Part shown: piece after piece, positions 1-15,200 of the stretch | How the letters are laid out: every line of letters begins with the position of its first letter | Position numbering within the stretch: the first letter of the stretch is position 1 | NCBI GenBank assembly: GCA_963680875.1 | Contig: OY804588.1 | Coordinates: 81,368,829 to 81,432,828 of the forward strand | Origin: Bathymodiolus brooksi | Lineage: Eukaryota; Mollusca; Bivalvia; Mytilida; Modiolidae | Length of the DNA stretch: 64,000 nt | Direction of reading: 5' to 3' | The notes under the pieces: generated by a model | The model's input: only the letters and a program-made list of their open reading frames with translations | Databases searched by the model: none | What the model was told of the DNA's origin: nothing | Program-made: the position numbers and the translations under genes

Positions 1-93
1 TTTCATCTTTTATCATCAGCGAGCACTTTCATCTCAGAGTAAATTAGTTTATTCTGCCTTTTCATTAATATAAGGATGTATTTATTTTTCCAG

Positions 94-239
94 AACATTT
101 AAGGTAATTATGTCACTGAGGATTGAAGACACAATATGTGTACCCACTAAGACAGGGGAATATCAGATACAGCTGTGTTATGGAGATATTACTAAAGTTG
201 AGGAGAGAATGGACATCATTATTGTATCAGCATTCCCAG
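94..239 (+). CDS. Exon 1 (visible): Macro domain N-terminal part
   Basis: Acceptor tttttccag ends at 93 and donor gtatga starts at 240; enters with one base completing a codon, leaves in phase 1. Encodes residues 1-48 with [24 protein letters not shown] followed by a hydrophobic strand is the Macro-domain signature, although the usual Asn-Ala-Ala-Asn after the strand is replaced by Ser-Ala-Phe-Pro. An ATG at 110 is in frame in a weak context, so this could be the first coding exon. Confidence 0.75.
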
Positions 240-3200
240 GTATGAGTCAGTTGGTAATTGTTGTTTAATGCAATGTGAGAAATTTTTCAGCCATATCATG
301 GCAAGAATGAGATGATGATGATGACTGGTTTGTACCAGACCAACATGTTAAGTTGGATTTTTATAGTGGTATCTCACTGAAACAACAGTCTGACGGCAGA
401 CATGTCGATCCACATGGACACATTATCCTCAGCTCTTACTCCTTAAAGCTGTGTGCTTAGCGGAGAATCAGCAAATATCAATTTCATAGTATTTGGTTTG
501 ACCCGATCGGGGCTCGAATCCATGATCTACCACACTCTGTATCACCTTTCTTTGCTAATCTTTATTTGGTCTAGATTCTCATCTTTTGGGTGTTCATGTG
601 ACAGCCACATGTCACCTGACCTTAGCTATATATAGAATCATCTTAGAATATTTTTTTTTTTTCCAAATTCAGTCTTGGAAAAGTTTGGGTAAAGTCATTT
701 CTAAATAACTTCCTTAAAATTTCAATCTTTTTTAAGATCAAATATGAAGTAAAAGAATTTTAAGGTTGGTCATATGAAATATACTTAGCATCGTGTTATC
801 GGTGTTCGTGCTATTATCGATTTTCCGATATAGCGATTAACAGTGTTAACCCTTCATTCATATGACGATTGGAATTTTCAAAGAATGGCTAGTTAAATAT
901 TTCTTTGTACATAAGATTGTTTTTAAAGCCATTCTTGTATTTTAATATACTCTCGATTATCTGGCAACTTTTGTTGTCAGTAAAATGGCGTCATCTGTTT
1001 TCGTGTGAAGTAATAACAAGGCCGATATACGGGATGGAAACGAATATAAAATCCGGAAATGGCTGGTTTTAAAATTTCATAGTTCTGGCCATCTACCAAA
1101 TCATACTACATCTAAATAAAATAACAGAATGTTTGAAAATGACCACTTTCAAAATTGTGTTTACTTTAGATGGTTTTTTTAGTGCTGAAACCACCATGCA
1201 CTGCAAAGTGACATGTATTTTATATAAGAAACAGGCACATTTCAGTCAGCTCTTTTGTTTACAAGTACGATCAGTGACCCCATGACAGTTACATGACAGG
1301 AAGAGCAGGTGTCTGAGAGGCAGACGACATAGTTAAATTTTATATAGCCCTTCTGGATTTTTTTCCAGCTACTTTATAAATGAAGTAAATTTTTAGCATT
1401 ACAAAAGGTATGGTTCAGTAGGTAGGTTCACTGTTTTTGGTACTTACGTCTTTAAAAAAAACTTTAACATCTTTTACAGATGTCATGCTGTAGTCTTGTT
1501 TATGTTCCATAAATAGAAACCGGAAGACACGTCAAAAATAATGCGTGGACTGTGGAAATCAAAATAAAATGGATAAAGCGAAAACAGATGACGCACGAAA
1601 ACACATACCGTGACGATATGTGTATAACAAGTATATAATATGTATAATACTATGCATATGTACCCCTCTTATTTAGCATGTCCATTCACGTACTGCAGTA
1701 CGTGTTTCACGTAGAATAAAAATCATGCACATATAATTGAAAGAACCCTACGTGCGTGCACATAAAGAACCCGTTGCGAGCACTGTATAAAAATTACCTT
1801 TTGTTTACAATTCACTTCAAAGTACGTATAATAGAGTTGTTCTGATTAGTTAATTTCGGCAATATTATCTAATCAGAGCGTTCCTTGCATATTTTAAGTG
1901 AGATGATATGATTTATAGATCACCCAATTCTATTGGCTCCTTATTTTTTAATTGTCCAATCAGAAGAACTGTTACTGTTAACACCCGTAATATTTACAAA
2001 AAATAGCATGGTGCACGACCTTGACGTTCTATCTATCAGCCTACTGACCTACTTGGTATTATACTATGCAGCGATCCTTCAATGATTTCTTTGCCAAAAA
2101 TAGAAACAAAACTGTTAACAGAAAACATGACAGTAACAGCGACGATGACAGTGCCGATCCTAACAATAATGTAACTAATGTCAGTGAACCTGAGTGCCTT
2201 TATTTCTTTTAAGCATCAGAATATAACAGTTCAAATTATGCACTCAAAACAACAAATTGAAATTTTATTTCATATGCTTAAAAAAAACCAACAACATGTA
2301 CAAAAACTGGACATGTGAAATGAGCAAAATGCAGTTCATTTTCTTTTTACCCCCAAATGAAGAGCTAGAAGGTGCAATTTGGATGTACCCTCAAAAATGA
2401 AGGTAAAAGGGTACATGTACCCCCAGATGAAAAAACCTGTGGGCATGCTGTTATTAAACTTCTCTCATCAAAGGCTATCGCTCTTATCAGGCCAGATTTT
2501 AGAGACACTGAGATAGTAAAATACTGAATTGTCCCCCTGAAGAGAGCTCAATATATCCCCTCTTAAAAGGCCATTTTTTTCCATTACAGAAGAGGTGTCT
2601 TTATAAGATAGGGATTACTGTATGATTTACTTGTACAAAATGATATTTGCTGCAAAATTGCTTATTAAACCATGTTAATTGACTCAATCAAAGATCAAAT
2701 CAGGGCCGTCATGATCATGATCATATGGTAGTTGGATTTATAACTACCTGTGCAATCAGTGCCTATCACCACTTAAGTTGTGATTTCGAACCCTGTTCAT
2801 GGTGAGGTGTATATATATGTACTTGAAACAACATTATGTGATAAAGTTTGTCAGTGATTTGCAACAGGTCGGTGGTTTTCTCCGGGTACTCCTGTTTCCT
2901 TCACCAATAAAACTGACCGCCACGATATAACTGAAATATTGTTGAAAGTGGTGTTAAACACCATAAACCACTCAAAGATCAAATGCTGAATGAAATGTAA
3001 TATCTCTACGACAGGTGATTATTCTCCGGCCGGCGGGACATTGATAGGTGCCCTAATGAGAAACTTAGGTATCCGTGTCAACCAATTAGCCAAAGATAAA
3101 GAAATGGACTTAAGGACAAATTTCTCCTGTTGGATGTCTAAGGAATTAGATAAAAACCTGCCTTATAAAAGATTGTTGTGTTTTGAAAGGTATGTATAAT

Positions 3201-6200
3201 GAGAGTGAGTGAGTTATTATTGCTTAGTGCCAACTCACCAATTTTTCAGCTATTTCATGGTGAGAACAAGTTAATTTTCAATGAGATGAGGATGAGGGAT
3301 GCTTTGTACTCGACCAACATGCTTAGTTGGATTTTTATAGTGCTAGCTCACTGAAACAACAGTGCGTGGATAGAAATGTCACCTCACTCAAACACATTAT
3401 CCTGATTCCGAGCCAACCAGTCTTTGCTCTTTCTCCTTAATGCTGCATGCTTAGCGAAGAAGCAACAAATACCAATTTGATATTCTTTGATTTGACCTGA
3501 TCGGTACTCCAACTCACGAATCACCGCACTCGAGGCGAACACGCTAACCATTACACCACCGATGCAGTGGTATGTAACCCGAAACATTTATTAATGCGGA
3601 AATAGTGGATTTATTTTCAACTTACTTTTATCTATGTTTGCCATGTTAGCATATACATGTACGCTACATGTCTGTTTTAGCTGTTTAAGGCAATGTAAGC
3701 TTTTGCCATCACTTGGTGTCCGCCGTCTGTCATCCGTTAACTTTTCACAATTTAATCTTCTCCTCTGAAACCACTTAGCCAAATGAACTGAGTTTGGTAG
3801 GAAGTATATGGAAAGTTCTTTATAAAGATTGCTCATTTTGTCCCTATCTGGTAACAAACATGGCTGCCACAGGTAATTCTTGTTTCTGATTGGTCGATTT
3901 CTAAAAATCATCTCCTCTGAAACCATGTAGCCAACTGAATTGCAACTTGGTAGGAAGTATATATGGAACATTCTTTATAAAGATTGCTCATATTGTCCCT
4001 ATTCAGTAATAAATATGGCCGCCACAGGAAATTCTTGTTTCTGATTGGTCGATTTCTAAAAAATATCCTTCTCTAAAACTGCTGGGCCAAATGAACCAAA
4101 ACTTGGTAGGAAGCATCTATGGAAGGTGCTCTATAAAGATTGCTCATTTCATCCCGATTCGTAAACAAACATTATGATGGCAGACCGCCACAGGCAATTC
4201 TTGTTTCTTATTGGTCGATGTCTAAAAATCTTCTCCTCTAAAACAACTTGGACAAATGAACCGAAACTTGGTAGGAAGCATCTATGGGACGTCCTCTATA
4301 AAAATGCCATTTTGTCCTGATCAGTTAACAAACATAGCCTCCATAGGCAATTCTTGTTTCAGGTTGGTTGATTTCTAAAAAATCTTCGTGATATTTGTGA
4401 TGCTACACAGTGAAATAAGGTTTTTATTTCACTGGGTGAAAAATTGTTTTTTATTGGAAATCTCATTATTTCCCAGGTATCTATGTAATAATTTGTTTTT
4501 ATATATTTTTTAAGATCAAGGGCTAAAGGTAGTGCTATTGAACAGATAAGGGAAATGTTTCGAATGTTTGTACCTGCATGTGGGAACCAGGAGACCACTG
4601 TTATTACACCTTTATTGGGGACAGGGAACCAGGTAAAAGCTAATTTATATTCATGTGCTTTTCATATTCACCTACAAAACCTACCTGTTATGACATTCAA
4701 GGAAAATACAATGGCCACAAGAAAAGGAACAAAAAGACAAATGGAGATTTAGACTATTATAGGGTAACTTTGAAAGTTGAGATATCTTTCTGCTCATCAT
4801 AGTCATGGCAACAGGTGAAATTAACTTGGTATGGACCACATTTTTGCTTGTGTGCCGAGATAGAATTCAAGATATAATATGCTTCGCACATGCATATTGC
4901 CGCACAAATTGAGATCGTCATTCCTGAAAGTTTTCATGAGAAATGGACGGATTGAACATAAACAGTACATGAATTGATCATTTGATGGTATTTCCCTGAT
5001 CTGATTCAACCAAAATGGCACATGAACCAATCATTGGATGGTTTTATCATGGGCTGATTGAACCTAAACAATATATGAATTAATCATTAGGTGGTCACAG
5101 ACAAAATTGAATTGTATATTGCTGCACAAAATGTGATCATCATTCCTTAAAGTTTTCATGAGAAATGGACCAATTTATTAATCTTAAAAGGAGAAATGTA
5201 CCAATTTATAAACTTCAACATTGAGAAATGGAAATTTTTTTAACTTCAATGTGTTTAATTCCTTAGTATTCAATGCTTGCAATTGTGAAGCTTATACAAA
5301 CTTGATTTGCATAAATTTTATTACACATTAAAACAATTTAAGATCACCTTTGTTGTCAATGTTTGGTTGGCACAAAGGCAACACGTACCTGTCTTTTGTC
5401 TCCATTTTAGTGGTCTAAATTTAGACTTGGCTAGAAGATAATCTGTAAGAAAAATGTAGATGTCAAATTTAGTGCACACAATGTGTTTCTGGAATAACCT
5501 TCATCAGGTACGCTCAAAATCATAAAGATTAGAATAACCTTCATCAGGTACACTCAAAATCATAAGGATTAGAATAACCTTCATCAGGTACGCTCAAAAT
5601 CATAAAGATTAGAATAACCTTCATCAGGTACGCTCAAAATCATAAAGATTAGAATAACCTTCATCAGGTACGCTCAAAATCATAAGGATTAGAACAACCT
5701 TCATCAGGTACGCTCAAAATCATAAGGATTAGAACAACCTTCATCAGGTACGCTCAAAATCATAAAGATTAGAATAACCTTCATCAGGTACGCTCAAAAT
5801 CATAAAGATTAGAATAACCTTCATCAGGTACGCTCAAAATCATAAAGATTAGAATAACCTTCATCAGGTACGCTCAAAATCATAAAGATTAGAATAACCT
5901 TCATCAGGTACGCTCAAAATCATAAAGATTAGAATAACCTTCATCAGGTACGCTCAAAATCATAAAGATTAGAATAACCTTCATCAGGTACGCTCAAAAT
6001 CATAAAGATTAGAATAACCTTCATCAGGTACGCTCAAAATCATAAAGATTAGAATAACCTTCATCAGGTACGCTCAAAATCATAAAGATTAAAATAACCT
6101 TCATCAGGTACGCTCAAAATCATAAAGATTAGAATAACCTTCATCAGGTACGCTCAAAATCATAAAGATTAGAATAACCTTCATCAGGTACGCTCAAAAT

Positions 6201-9200
6201 CATAAAGATTAGAATAACCTTCATCAGGTACGCTCAAAATCATAAAGATTAGAATAACCTTCATCAGGTACGCTCAAAATCATAAAGATTAGAATAACCT
6301 TCATCAGGTACGCTCAAAATCATAAAGATTAGAATAACCTTCATCAGGTACGCTCAAAATCATAAAGATTAGAATAACCTTCATCAGGTACGCTCAAAAT
6401 CATAAAGATTAGAATAACCTTCATCAGGTACGCTCAAAATCATAAAGATTAGAATAACCTTCATCAGGTACGCTCAAAATCATAAAGATTAGAATAACCT
6501 TCATCAGGTACGCTCAAAATCATAAAGATTAGAATAACCTTCATCAGGTACGCTCAAAATCATAAAGATTAGAATAACCTTCATCAGGTACGCTCAAAAT
6601 CATAAAGATTAGAATAACCTTCATCAGGTACGCTCAAAATCATAAAGATTAGAATAACCTTCATCAGGTACGGTCAAAATCATAAAGATTAGAATAACCT
6701 TCATCAGGTACGCTCAAAATCATAAAGATTAGAATAACCTTCATCAGGTACGCTCAAAATCATAAAGATTAGAATAACCTTCATCAGGTACGCTCAAAAT
6801 CATAAAGATTAGAATAACCTTCATCAGGTACGCTCAAAATCATAAAGATTAGAACAACCTTCATCAGGTACGCTCAAAATCATAAAGATTAGAACAACCT
6901 TCATCAGGTACGCTCAAAATCATAAAGATTAGAATAACCTTCATCAGGTACGCTCAAAATCATAAAGATTAGAATAACCTTCATCAGGTACACTCAAAAT
7001 CATAAAGAATAGAATAACCTTCATCAGGTACGCTCAAAATCATAAGGATTAGAACAACCTTCATCAGGTACGCTCAAAATCATAAAGATTAGAATAACCT
7101 TCATCAGGTACGCTCAAAATCATAAAGATTAGAATAACCTTCATCAGGTACGCTCAAAATCATAAAGATTAGAATAACCTTCATCAGGTACGCTCAAAAT
7201 CATAAAGATTAGAATAACCTTCATCAGGTACGCTCAAAATCATAAAGATTAGAATAACCTTCATCAGGTACGCTCAAAATCATAAAGATTAGAATAACCT
7301 TCATCAGGTACGCTCAAAATCATAAAGATTAGAATAACCTTCATCAGGTACGTTCAAAATCATAAAGATTAGAATAACCTTCATCAGGTACGCTCAAAAT
7401 CATAAAGATTAGAATAACCTTCATCAGGTACGGTCAAAATCATAAAGATTAGAATAACCTTCATCAGGTACGCTCAAAATCATAAAGATTAGAATAACCT
7501 TCATCAGGTACACTCAAAATCATAAAGATTAGAATAACCTTCATCAGGTACGCTCAAAATCATAAAGATTAGAATAACTTTCATCAGGTACGCTCAAAAT
7601 CATAAAGATTAGAACAACCTTCATCAGGTACGCTCAAAATCATAAAGATTAGAACAACCTTCATCAGGTACGCTCAAAATCATAAAGATTAGAATAACCT
7701 TCATCAGGTACACTCAAAATCATAAAGATTAGAATAACCTTCATCAGGTACGCTCAAAATCATAAGGATTAGAACAACCTTCATCAGGTACGCTCAAAAT
7801 CATAAAGATTAGAATAACCTTCATCAGGTACGCTCAAAATCATAAAGATTAGAATAACCTTCATCAGGTACGCTCAAAATCATAAAGATTAGAATAACCT
7901 TCATCAGGTACACTCAAAATCATAAAGATTAGAACAACCTTCATCAGGTACGCTCAAAATCATAAAGATTAGAACAACCTTCATTAGGTACACTCAAAAT
8001 CATAAAGATTAGAATAACCTTTATCAGGTACACTCAAAATCATAAAGATTAGAACAACCTTCATCAGGTACGCTCAAAATCATAAAGATTAGAATAACCT
8101 TCATCAGGTACGCTCAAAATCATAAAGATTAGAATAACCTTCATCAGGTACGCTCAAAATCATAAAGATTAGAATAACCTTCATCAGGTACGCTCAAAAT
8201 CATAAAGATTAGAATAACCTTCATCAGGTACACTCAAAATCATAAAGATTAGAATAACCTTCATCAGGTACGCTCAAAATCATAAAGATTAGAACAACCT
8301 TCATCAGGTACATTCAAAATCATAAAGATTAGAATAACCTTCATCAGGTACACTCAAAATCATAAAGATTAGAACAACCTTCATCAGGTACGCTCAAAAT
8401 CATAAAGATTAGAATAACCTTCATCAGGTATGCTCAAAATCATAAAGATTAGAATAACCTTCATCAGGTACGCTCAAAATCATAAAGATTAGAATAACCT
8501 TCATCAGGTACGCTCAAAATCATAAAGATTAGAATAACCTTCATCAGGTACGGTCAAAATCATAAAGATTAGAATAACCTTCATCAGGTACGCTCAAAAT
8601 CATAAAGATTAGAATAACCTTCATCAGGTACGCTCAAAATCATAAAGATTAGAATAACCTTCATCAGGTACGCTCAAAATCATAAAGATTAGAATAACCT
8701 TCATCAGGTACGGTCAAAATCATAAAGAATAGAATAACCTTCATCAGGTACGCTCAAAATCATAAGGATTAGAATAACCTTCATCAGGTACGCTCAAAAT
8801 CATAAAGATTAGAATAACCTTCATCAGGTACGGTCAAAATCATAAAGATTAGAATAACCTTCATCAGGTACGCTCAAAATCATAAGGATTAGAATAACCT
8901 TCATCAGGTACGCTCAAAATCATAAAGATTAGAATAACCTTCATCAGGTACGCTCAAAATCATAAAGATTAGAATAACCTTCATCAGGTACGCTCAAAAT
9001 CATAAAGATTAGAATAACCTTCATCAGGTACGCTCAAAATCATAAAGATTAGAATAACCTTCATCAGGTACGCTCAAAATCATAAAGATTAGAATAACCT
9101 TCATCAGGTACGCTCAAAATCATAAAGATTAGAATAACCTTCATCAGGTACGCTCAAAATCATAAAGATTAGAATAACCTTCATCAGGTACGCTCAAAAT

Positions 9201-12200
9201 CATAAAGATTAGAATAACCTTCATCAGGTACGGTCAAAATCATAAAGATTAGAATAACCTTCATCAGGTACGCTCAAAATCATAAAGATTAGAATAACCT
9301 TCATCAGGTACGGTCAAAATCATAAAGATTAGAATAACCTTCATCAGGTACGCTCAAAATCATAAAGATTAGAATAACCTTCATCAGGTACGCTCAAAAT
9401 CATAAAAATTAGAATAACCTTCATCAGGTACGCTCAAAATAATAAAGATTAGAATAACCTTCATCAGGTACGCTCAAAATCATAAAGATTAGAACAACCT
9501 TCATCAGGTACGCTCAAAATCATAAAGATTAGAACAACCTTCATCAGGTACGCTCAAAATCATAAAGATTAGAATAACCTTCATCAGGTACGCTCAAAAT
9601 CATAAAGATTAGAATAACCTTCATCAGGTACACTCAAAATCATAAAGATTAGAATAACCTTCATCAGGTACGCTCAAAATCATAAGGATTAGAACAACCT
9701 TCATCAGGTACGCTCAAAATCATAAAGATTAGAATAACCTTCATCAGGTACGCTCAAAATCATAAAGATTAGAATAACCTTCATCAGGTACGCTCAAAAT
9801 CATAAAGATTAGAATAACCTTCATCAGGTACGCTCAAAATCATAAAGATTAGAATAACCTTCATCAGGTACGCTCAAAATCATAAAGATTAGAATAACCT
9901 TCATCAGGTACGCTCAAAATCATAAAGATTAGAATAACCTTCATCAGGTACGCTCAAAATCATAAAGATTAGAATAACCTTCATCAGGTACGTTCAAAAT
10001 CATAAAGATTAGAATAACCTTCATCAGGTACGCTCAAAATCATAAAGATTAGAATAACCTTCATCAGGTACGCTCAAAATCATAAAGATTAGAATAACCT
10101 TCATCAGGTACGCTCAAAATCATAAAGATTAGAATAACCTTCATCAGGTACACTCAAAATCATAAAGATTAGAATAACCTTCATCAGGTACGCTCAAAAT
10201 CATAAAGATTAGAATAACCTTCATCAGGTACGCTCAAAATCATAAAGATTAGAACAACCTTCATCAGGTACACTCAAAATCATAAAGATTAGAACAACCT
10301 TCATCAGGTACGCTCAAAATCATAAAGATTAGAATAACCTTCATCAGGTACACTCAAAATCATAAAGATTAGAATAACCTTCATCAGGTACGCTCAAAAT
10401 CATAAGGATTAGAACAACCTTCATCAGGTACGCTCAAAATCATAAAGATTAGAATAACCTTCATCAGGTACGCTCAAAATCATAAAGATTAGAATAACCT
10501 TCATCAGGTACGCTCAAAATCATAAAGATTAGAATAACCTTCATCAGGTACACTCAAAATCATAAAGATTAGAACAACCTTCATCAGGTACGCTCAAAAT
10601 CATAAAGATTAGAACAACCTTCATCAGGTACACTCAAAATCATAAAGATTAGAATAACCTTCATCAGGTACACTCAAAATCATAAAGATTAGAACAACCT
10701 TCATCAGGTACGCTCAAAATCATAAAGATTAGAATAACCTTCATCAGGTACGCTCAAAATCATAAAGATTAGAATAACCTTCATCAGGTACGCTCAAAAT
10801 CATAAAGATTAGAATAACCTTCATCAGGTATGCTCAAAATCATAAAGATTAGAATAACCTTCATCAGGTACGCTCAAAATCATAAAGATTAGAATAACCT
10901 TCATCAGGTACGCTCAAAATCATAAAGATTAGAATAACCTTCATCAGGTACGCTCAAAATCATAAAGATTAGAATAACCTTCATCAGGTACGCTCAAAAT
11001 CATAAAGATTAGAATAACCTTCATCAGGTACGGTCAAAATCATAAAGATTAGAATAACCTTCATCAGGTACGCTCAAAATCATAAAGATTAGAATAACCT
11101 TCATCAGGTACGCTCAAAATCATAAAGATTAGAATAACCTTCATCAGGTACGCTCAAAATCATAAAGATTAGAATAACCTTCATCAGGTACGGTCAAAAT
11201 CATAAAGATTAGAATAACCTTCATCAGGTACGCTCAAAATCATAAAGATTAGAATAACCTTCATCAGGTACGCTCAAAATCATAAAGATTAGAATAACCT
11301 TCATCAGGTACGGTCAAAATCATAAAGATTAGAATAACCTTCACCAGGTACGCTCAAAATCATAAAGATTAGAATAACCTTCATCAGGTACACTCAAAAT
11401 CATAAAGATTAGAATAACCTTCATCAGGTACGCTCAAAATCATAAGGATTAGAACAACCTTCATCAGGTACGCTCAAAATCATAAAGATTAGAATAACCT
11501 TCATCAGGTACGCTCAAAATCATAAAGATTAGAATAACCTTCATCAGGTACGCTCAAAATCATAAAGATTAGAATAACCTTCATCAGGTACACTCAAAAT
11601 CATAAAGATTAGAACAACCTTCATCAGGTACGCTCAAAATCATAAAGATTAGAACAACCTTCATCAGGTACACTCAAAATCATAAAGATTAGAATAACCT
11701 TCATCAGGTACACTCAAAATCATAAAGATTAGAACAACCTTCATCAGGTACGCTCAAAATCATAAAGATTAGAATAACCTTCATCAGGTACGCTCAAAAT
11801 CATAAAGATTAGAATAACCTTCATCAGGTACGCTCAAAATCATAAAGATTAGAATAACCTTCATCAGGTATGCTCAAAATCATAAAGATTAGAATAACCT
11901 TCATCAGGTACGCTCAAAATCATAAAGATTAGAATAACCTTCATCAGGTACGCTCAAAATCATAAAGATTAGAATAACCTTCATCAGGTACGCTCAAAAT
12001 CATAAAGATTAGAATAACCTTCATCAGGTACGCTCAAAATCATAAAGATTAGAATAACCTTCATCAGGTACGGTCAAAATCATAAAGATTAGAATAACCT
12101 TCATCAGGTACGCTCAAAATCATAAAGATTAGAATAACCTTCATCAGGTACGCTCAAAATCATAAAGATTAGAATAACCTTCATCAGGTACGCTCAAAAT

Positions 12201-15200
12201 CATAAAGATTAGAATAACCTTCATCAGGTACGGTCAAAATCATAAAGATTAGAATAACCTTCATCAGGTACGCTCAAAATCATAAAGATTAGAATAACCT
12301 TCATCAGGTACGCTCAAAATCATAAAGATTAGAATAACCTTCATCAGGTACGGTCAAAATCATAAAGATTAGAATAACCTTCACCAGGTACGCTCAAAAT
12401 CATAAAGATTAGAATAACCTTCATCAGGTACACTCAAAATCATAAAGATTAGAATAACGTTCAAAATCATAAAGATTAGAATAACCTTCATCAGGTACGC
12501 TCAAAATCATAAAGATTAGAACAACCTTCATCAGGTACGGTCACAATCATAAAGATTGTAATAACCTTCATCAGGTACTCTCAAAATCATAAAGATTAGA
12601 ACAACCTTCATCAGGTACGCTCAAAATCATAAAGATTAGAATAACCTTCATCAGGTACGCTCAAAATCATAAAGATTAGAATAACCTTCATCAGGTACAC
12701 TCAAAATCATAAAGATTAGAATAACCTTCATCAGGTACACTCAAAATCATAAAGATTAGAATAACCTTCATCAGGTACGCTCAAAATCATAAAGATTAGA
12801 ATAACCTTCATCAGGTACGCTCAAAATCATAAAGATCAGAATAACCTTCATCAGGTACGGTCAAAATCATAAAGATTAGAATAACCTTCATCAGGTACGC
12901 TCAAAATCATAAAGATTAGAATAACCTTCATCAGGTACACTCAAAATCATAAAGATTAGAATAACCTTCATCAGGTACGCTCAAAATCATAAAGATTAGA
13001 ATAACCTTCATCAGGTACGCTCAAAATCATAAAGATTAGAATAACCTTCATCAGGTACGCTCAAAATCATAAAGATTAGAATAACCTTCATCAGGTACGC
13101 TCAAAATCATAAAGATTAGAATAACCTTCATCAGGTACGCTCAAAATCATAAAGATTAGAATAACCTTCATCAGGTACGCTCAAAATCATAAAGATTAGA
13201 ATAACCTTCATCAGGTACGGTCAAAATCATAAAGATTAGAATAACCTTCATCAGGTACGCTCAAAATCATAAAGATTAGAATAACCTTCATCAGGTACGC
13301 TCAAAATCATAAAGATTAGAATAACCTTCATCAGGTACGCTCAAAATCATAAAGATTAGAATAACCTTCATCAGGTACGCTCAAAATCATAAAGATTAGA
13401 ATAACCTTCATCAGGTACGCTCAAAATCATAAAGATTAGAATAACCTTCATCAGGTACGCTCAAAATCATAAAGATTAGAATAACCTTCATCAGGTACGC
13501 TCAAAATCATAAAGATTAGAATAACCTTCATCAGGTACGCTCAAAATCATAAAGATTAGAATAACCTTCATCAGGTACGGTCAAAATCATAAAGATTAGA
13601 ATAACCTTCATCAGGTACGCTCAAAATCATAAAGATTAGAATAACCTTCATCAGGTACGCTCAAAATCATAAAGATCAGAATAACCTTCATCAGGTACGC
13701 TCAAAATCATAAAGATCAGAATAACCTTCATCAGGTACGCTCAAAATCATAAAGATTAGAATAACCTTCATCAGGTACGGTCAAAATCATAAAGATTAGA
13801 ATAACCTTCATCAGGTACGCTCAAAATCATAAAGATTAGAATAACCTTCATCAGGTACGCTCAAAATCATAAAGATTAGAATAACCTTCATCAGGTACGC
13901 TCAAAATCATAAAGATTAGAATAACCTTCATCAGGTACGCTCAAAATCATAAAGATTAGAATAACCTTCATCAGGTACGCTCAAAATCATAAAGATTAGA
14001 ATAACCTTCATCAGGTACGCTCAAAATCATAAAGATTAGAATAACCTTCATCAGGTACGCTCAAAATCATAAAGATTAGAATAACCTTCATCAGGTACGC
14101 TCAAAATCATAAAGATTAGAATAAACTTCATCAGGTACGCTCAAAATCATAAAGATTAGAATAACCTTCATCAGGTACGCTCAAAATCATAAAGATTAAA
14201 ATAACCTTCATCAGGTACGGTCAAAATCATAAAGATTAGAATAACCTTCATTAGGTACGCTCAAAATCATAAAGATTAGAATAACCTTCATCAGGTACGC
14301 TCAAAATCATAAAGATTAGAATAACCTTCATCAGGTACGCTCAAAATCATAAAGATTAGAATAACCTTCATCAGGTACGCTCAAAATCATAAAGATTAGA
14401 ATAACCTTCATCAGGTACGCTCAAAATCATAAAGATTAGAATAACCTTCATCAGGTACGCTCAAAATCATAAAGATTAGAATAACCTTCATCAGGTATGC
14501 TCAAAATCATAAAGATTAGAATAACCTTCATCAGGTACGCTCAAAATCATAAAGATTAGAATAACCTTCATCAGGTACGCTCAAAATCATAAAGATTAGA
14601 ATAACCTTCATCAGGTACGCTCAAAATCATAAAGATTAGAATAACCTTCATCAGGTACGGTCAAAATCATAAAGATTAGAATAACCTTCATCAGGTACGC
14701 TCAAAATCATAAAGATTAGAATAACCTTCATCAGGTACGCTCAAAATCATAAAGATTAGAATAACCTTCATCAGGTACGCTCAAAATCATAAAGATTAGA
14801 ATAACCTTCATCAGGTACGCTCAAAATCATAAAGATTAGAATAACCTTCATCAGGTACGGTCAAAATCATAAAGATTAGAATAACCTTCATCAGGTACGG
14901 TCAAAATCATAAAGATTAGAATAACCTTCATCAGGTACGCTCAAAATCATAAAGATTAGAATAACCTTCATCAGGTACGCTCAAAATCATAAAGATTGTA
15001 ATAACCTTCATCAGGTACGGTCAAAATCATAAAGATTGTAATAACCTTCATCAGGTACGCTCAAAATCATAAAGATTGTAATAACCTTCATCAGGTACGG
15101 TCAAAATCATAAAGATTGTAATAACCTTCATCAGGTACGGTCAAAATCATAAAGATTAGAATAACCTTCATCAGGTACGCTCAAAATCATAAAGATTAGA

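Noticed and set aside
453..635. 60-codon ORF, and the similar minus ORF at 3384-3587
   Set aside because: Both overlap SINE family B copies and read through the tRNA-like head.
4359..5030. Short ORFs around exon 3 on both strands
   Set aside because: 4555-4752 is exon 3 read into intron 3; 4359-4598 and 4821-5030 on the minus strand are shadows without domain signal.
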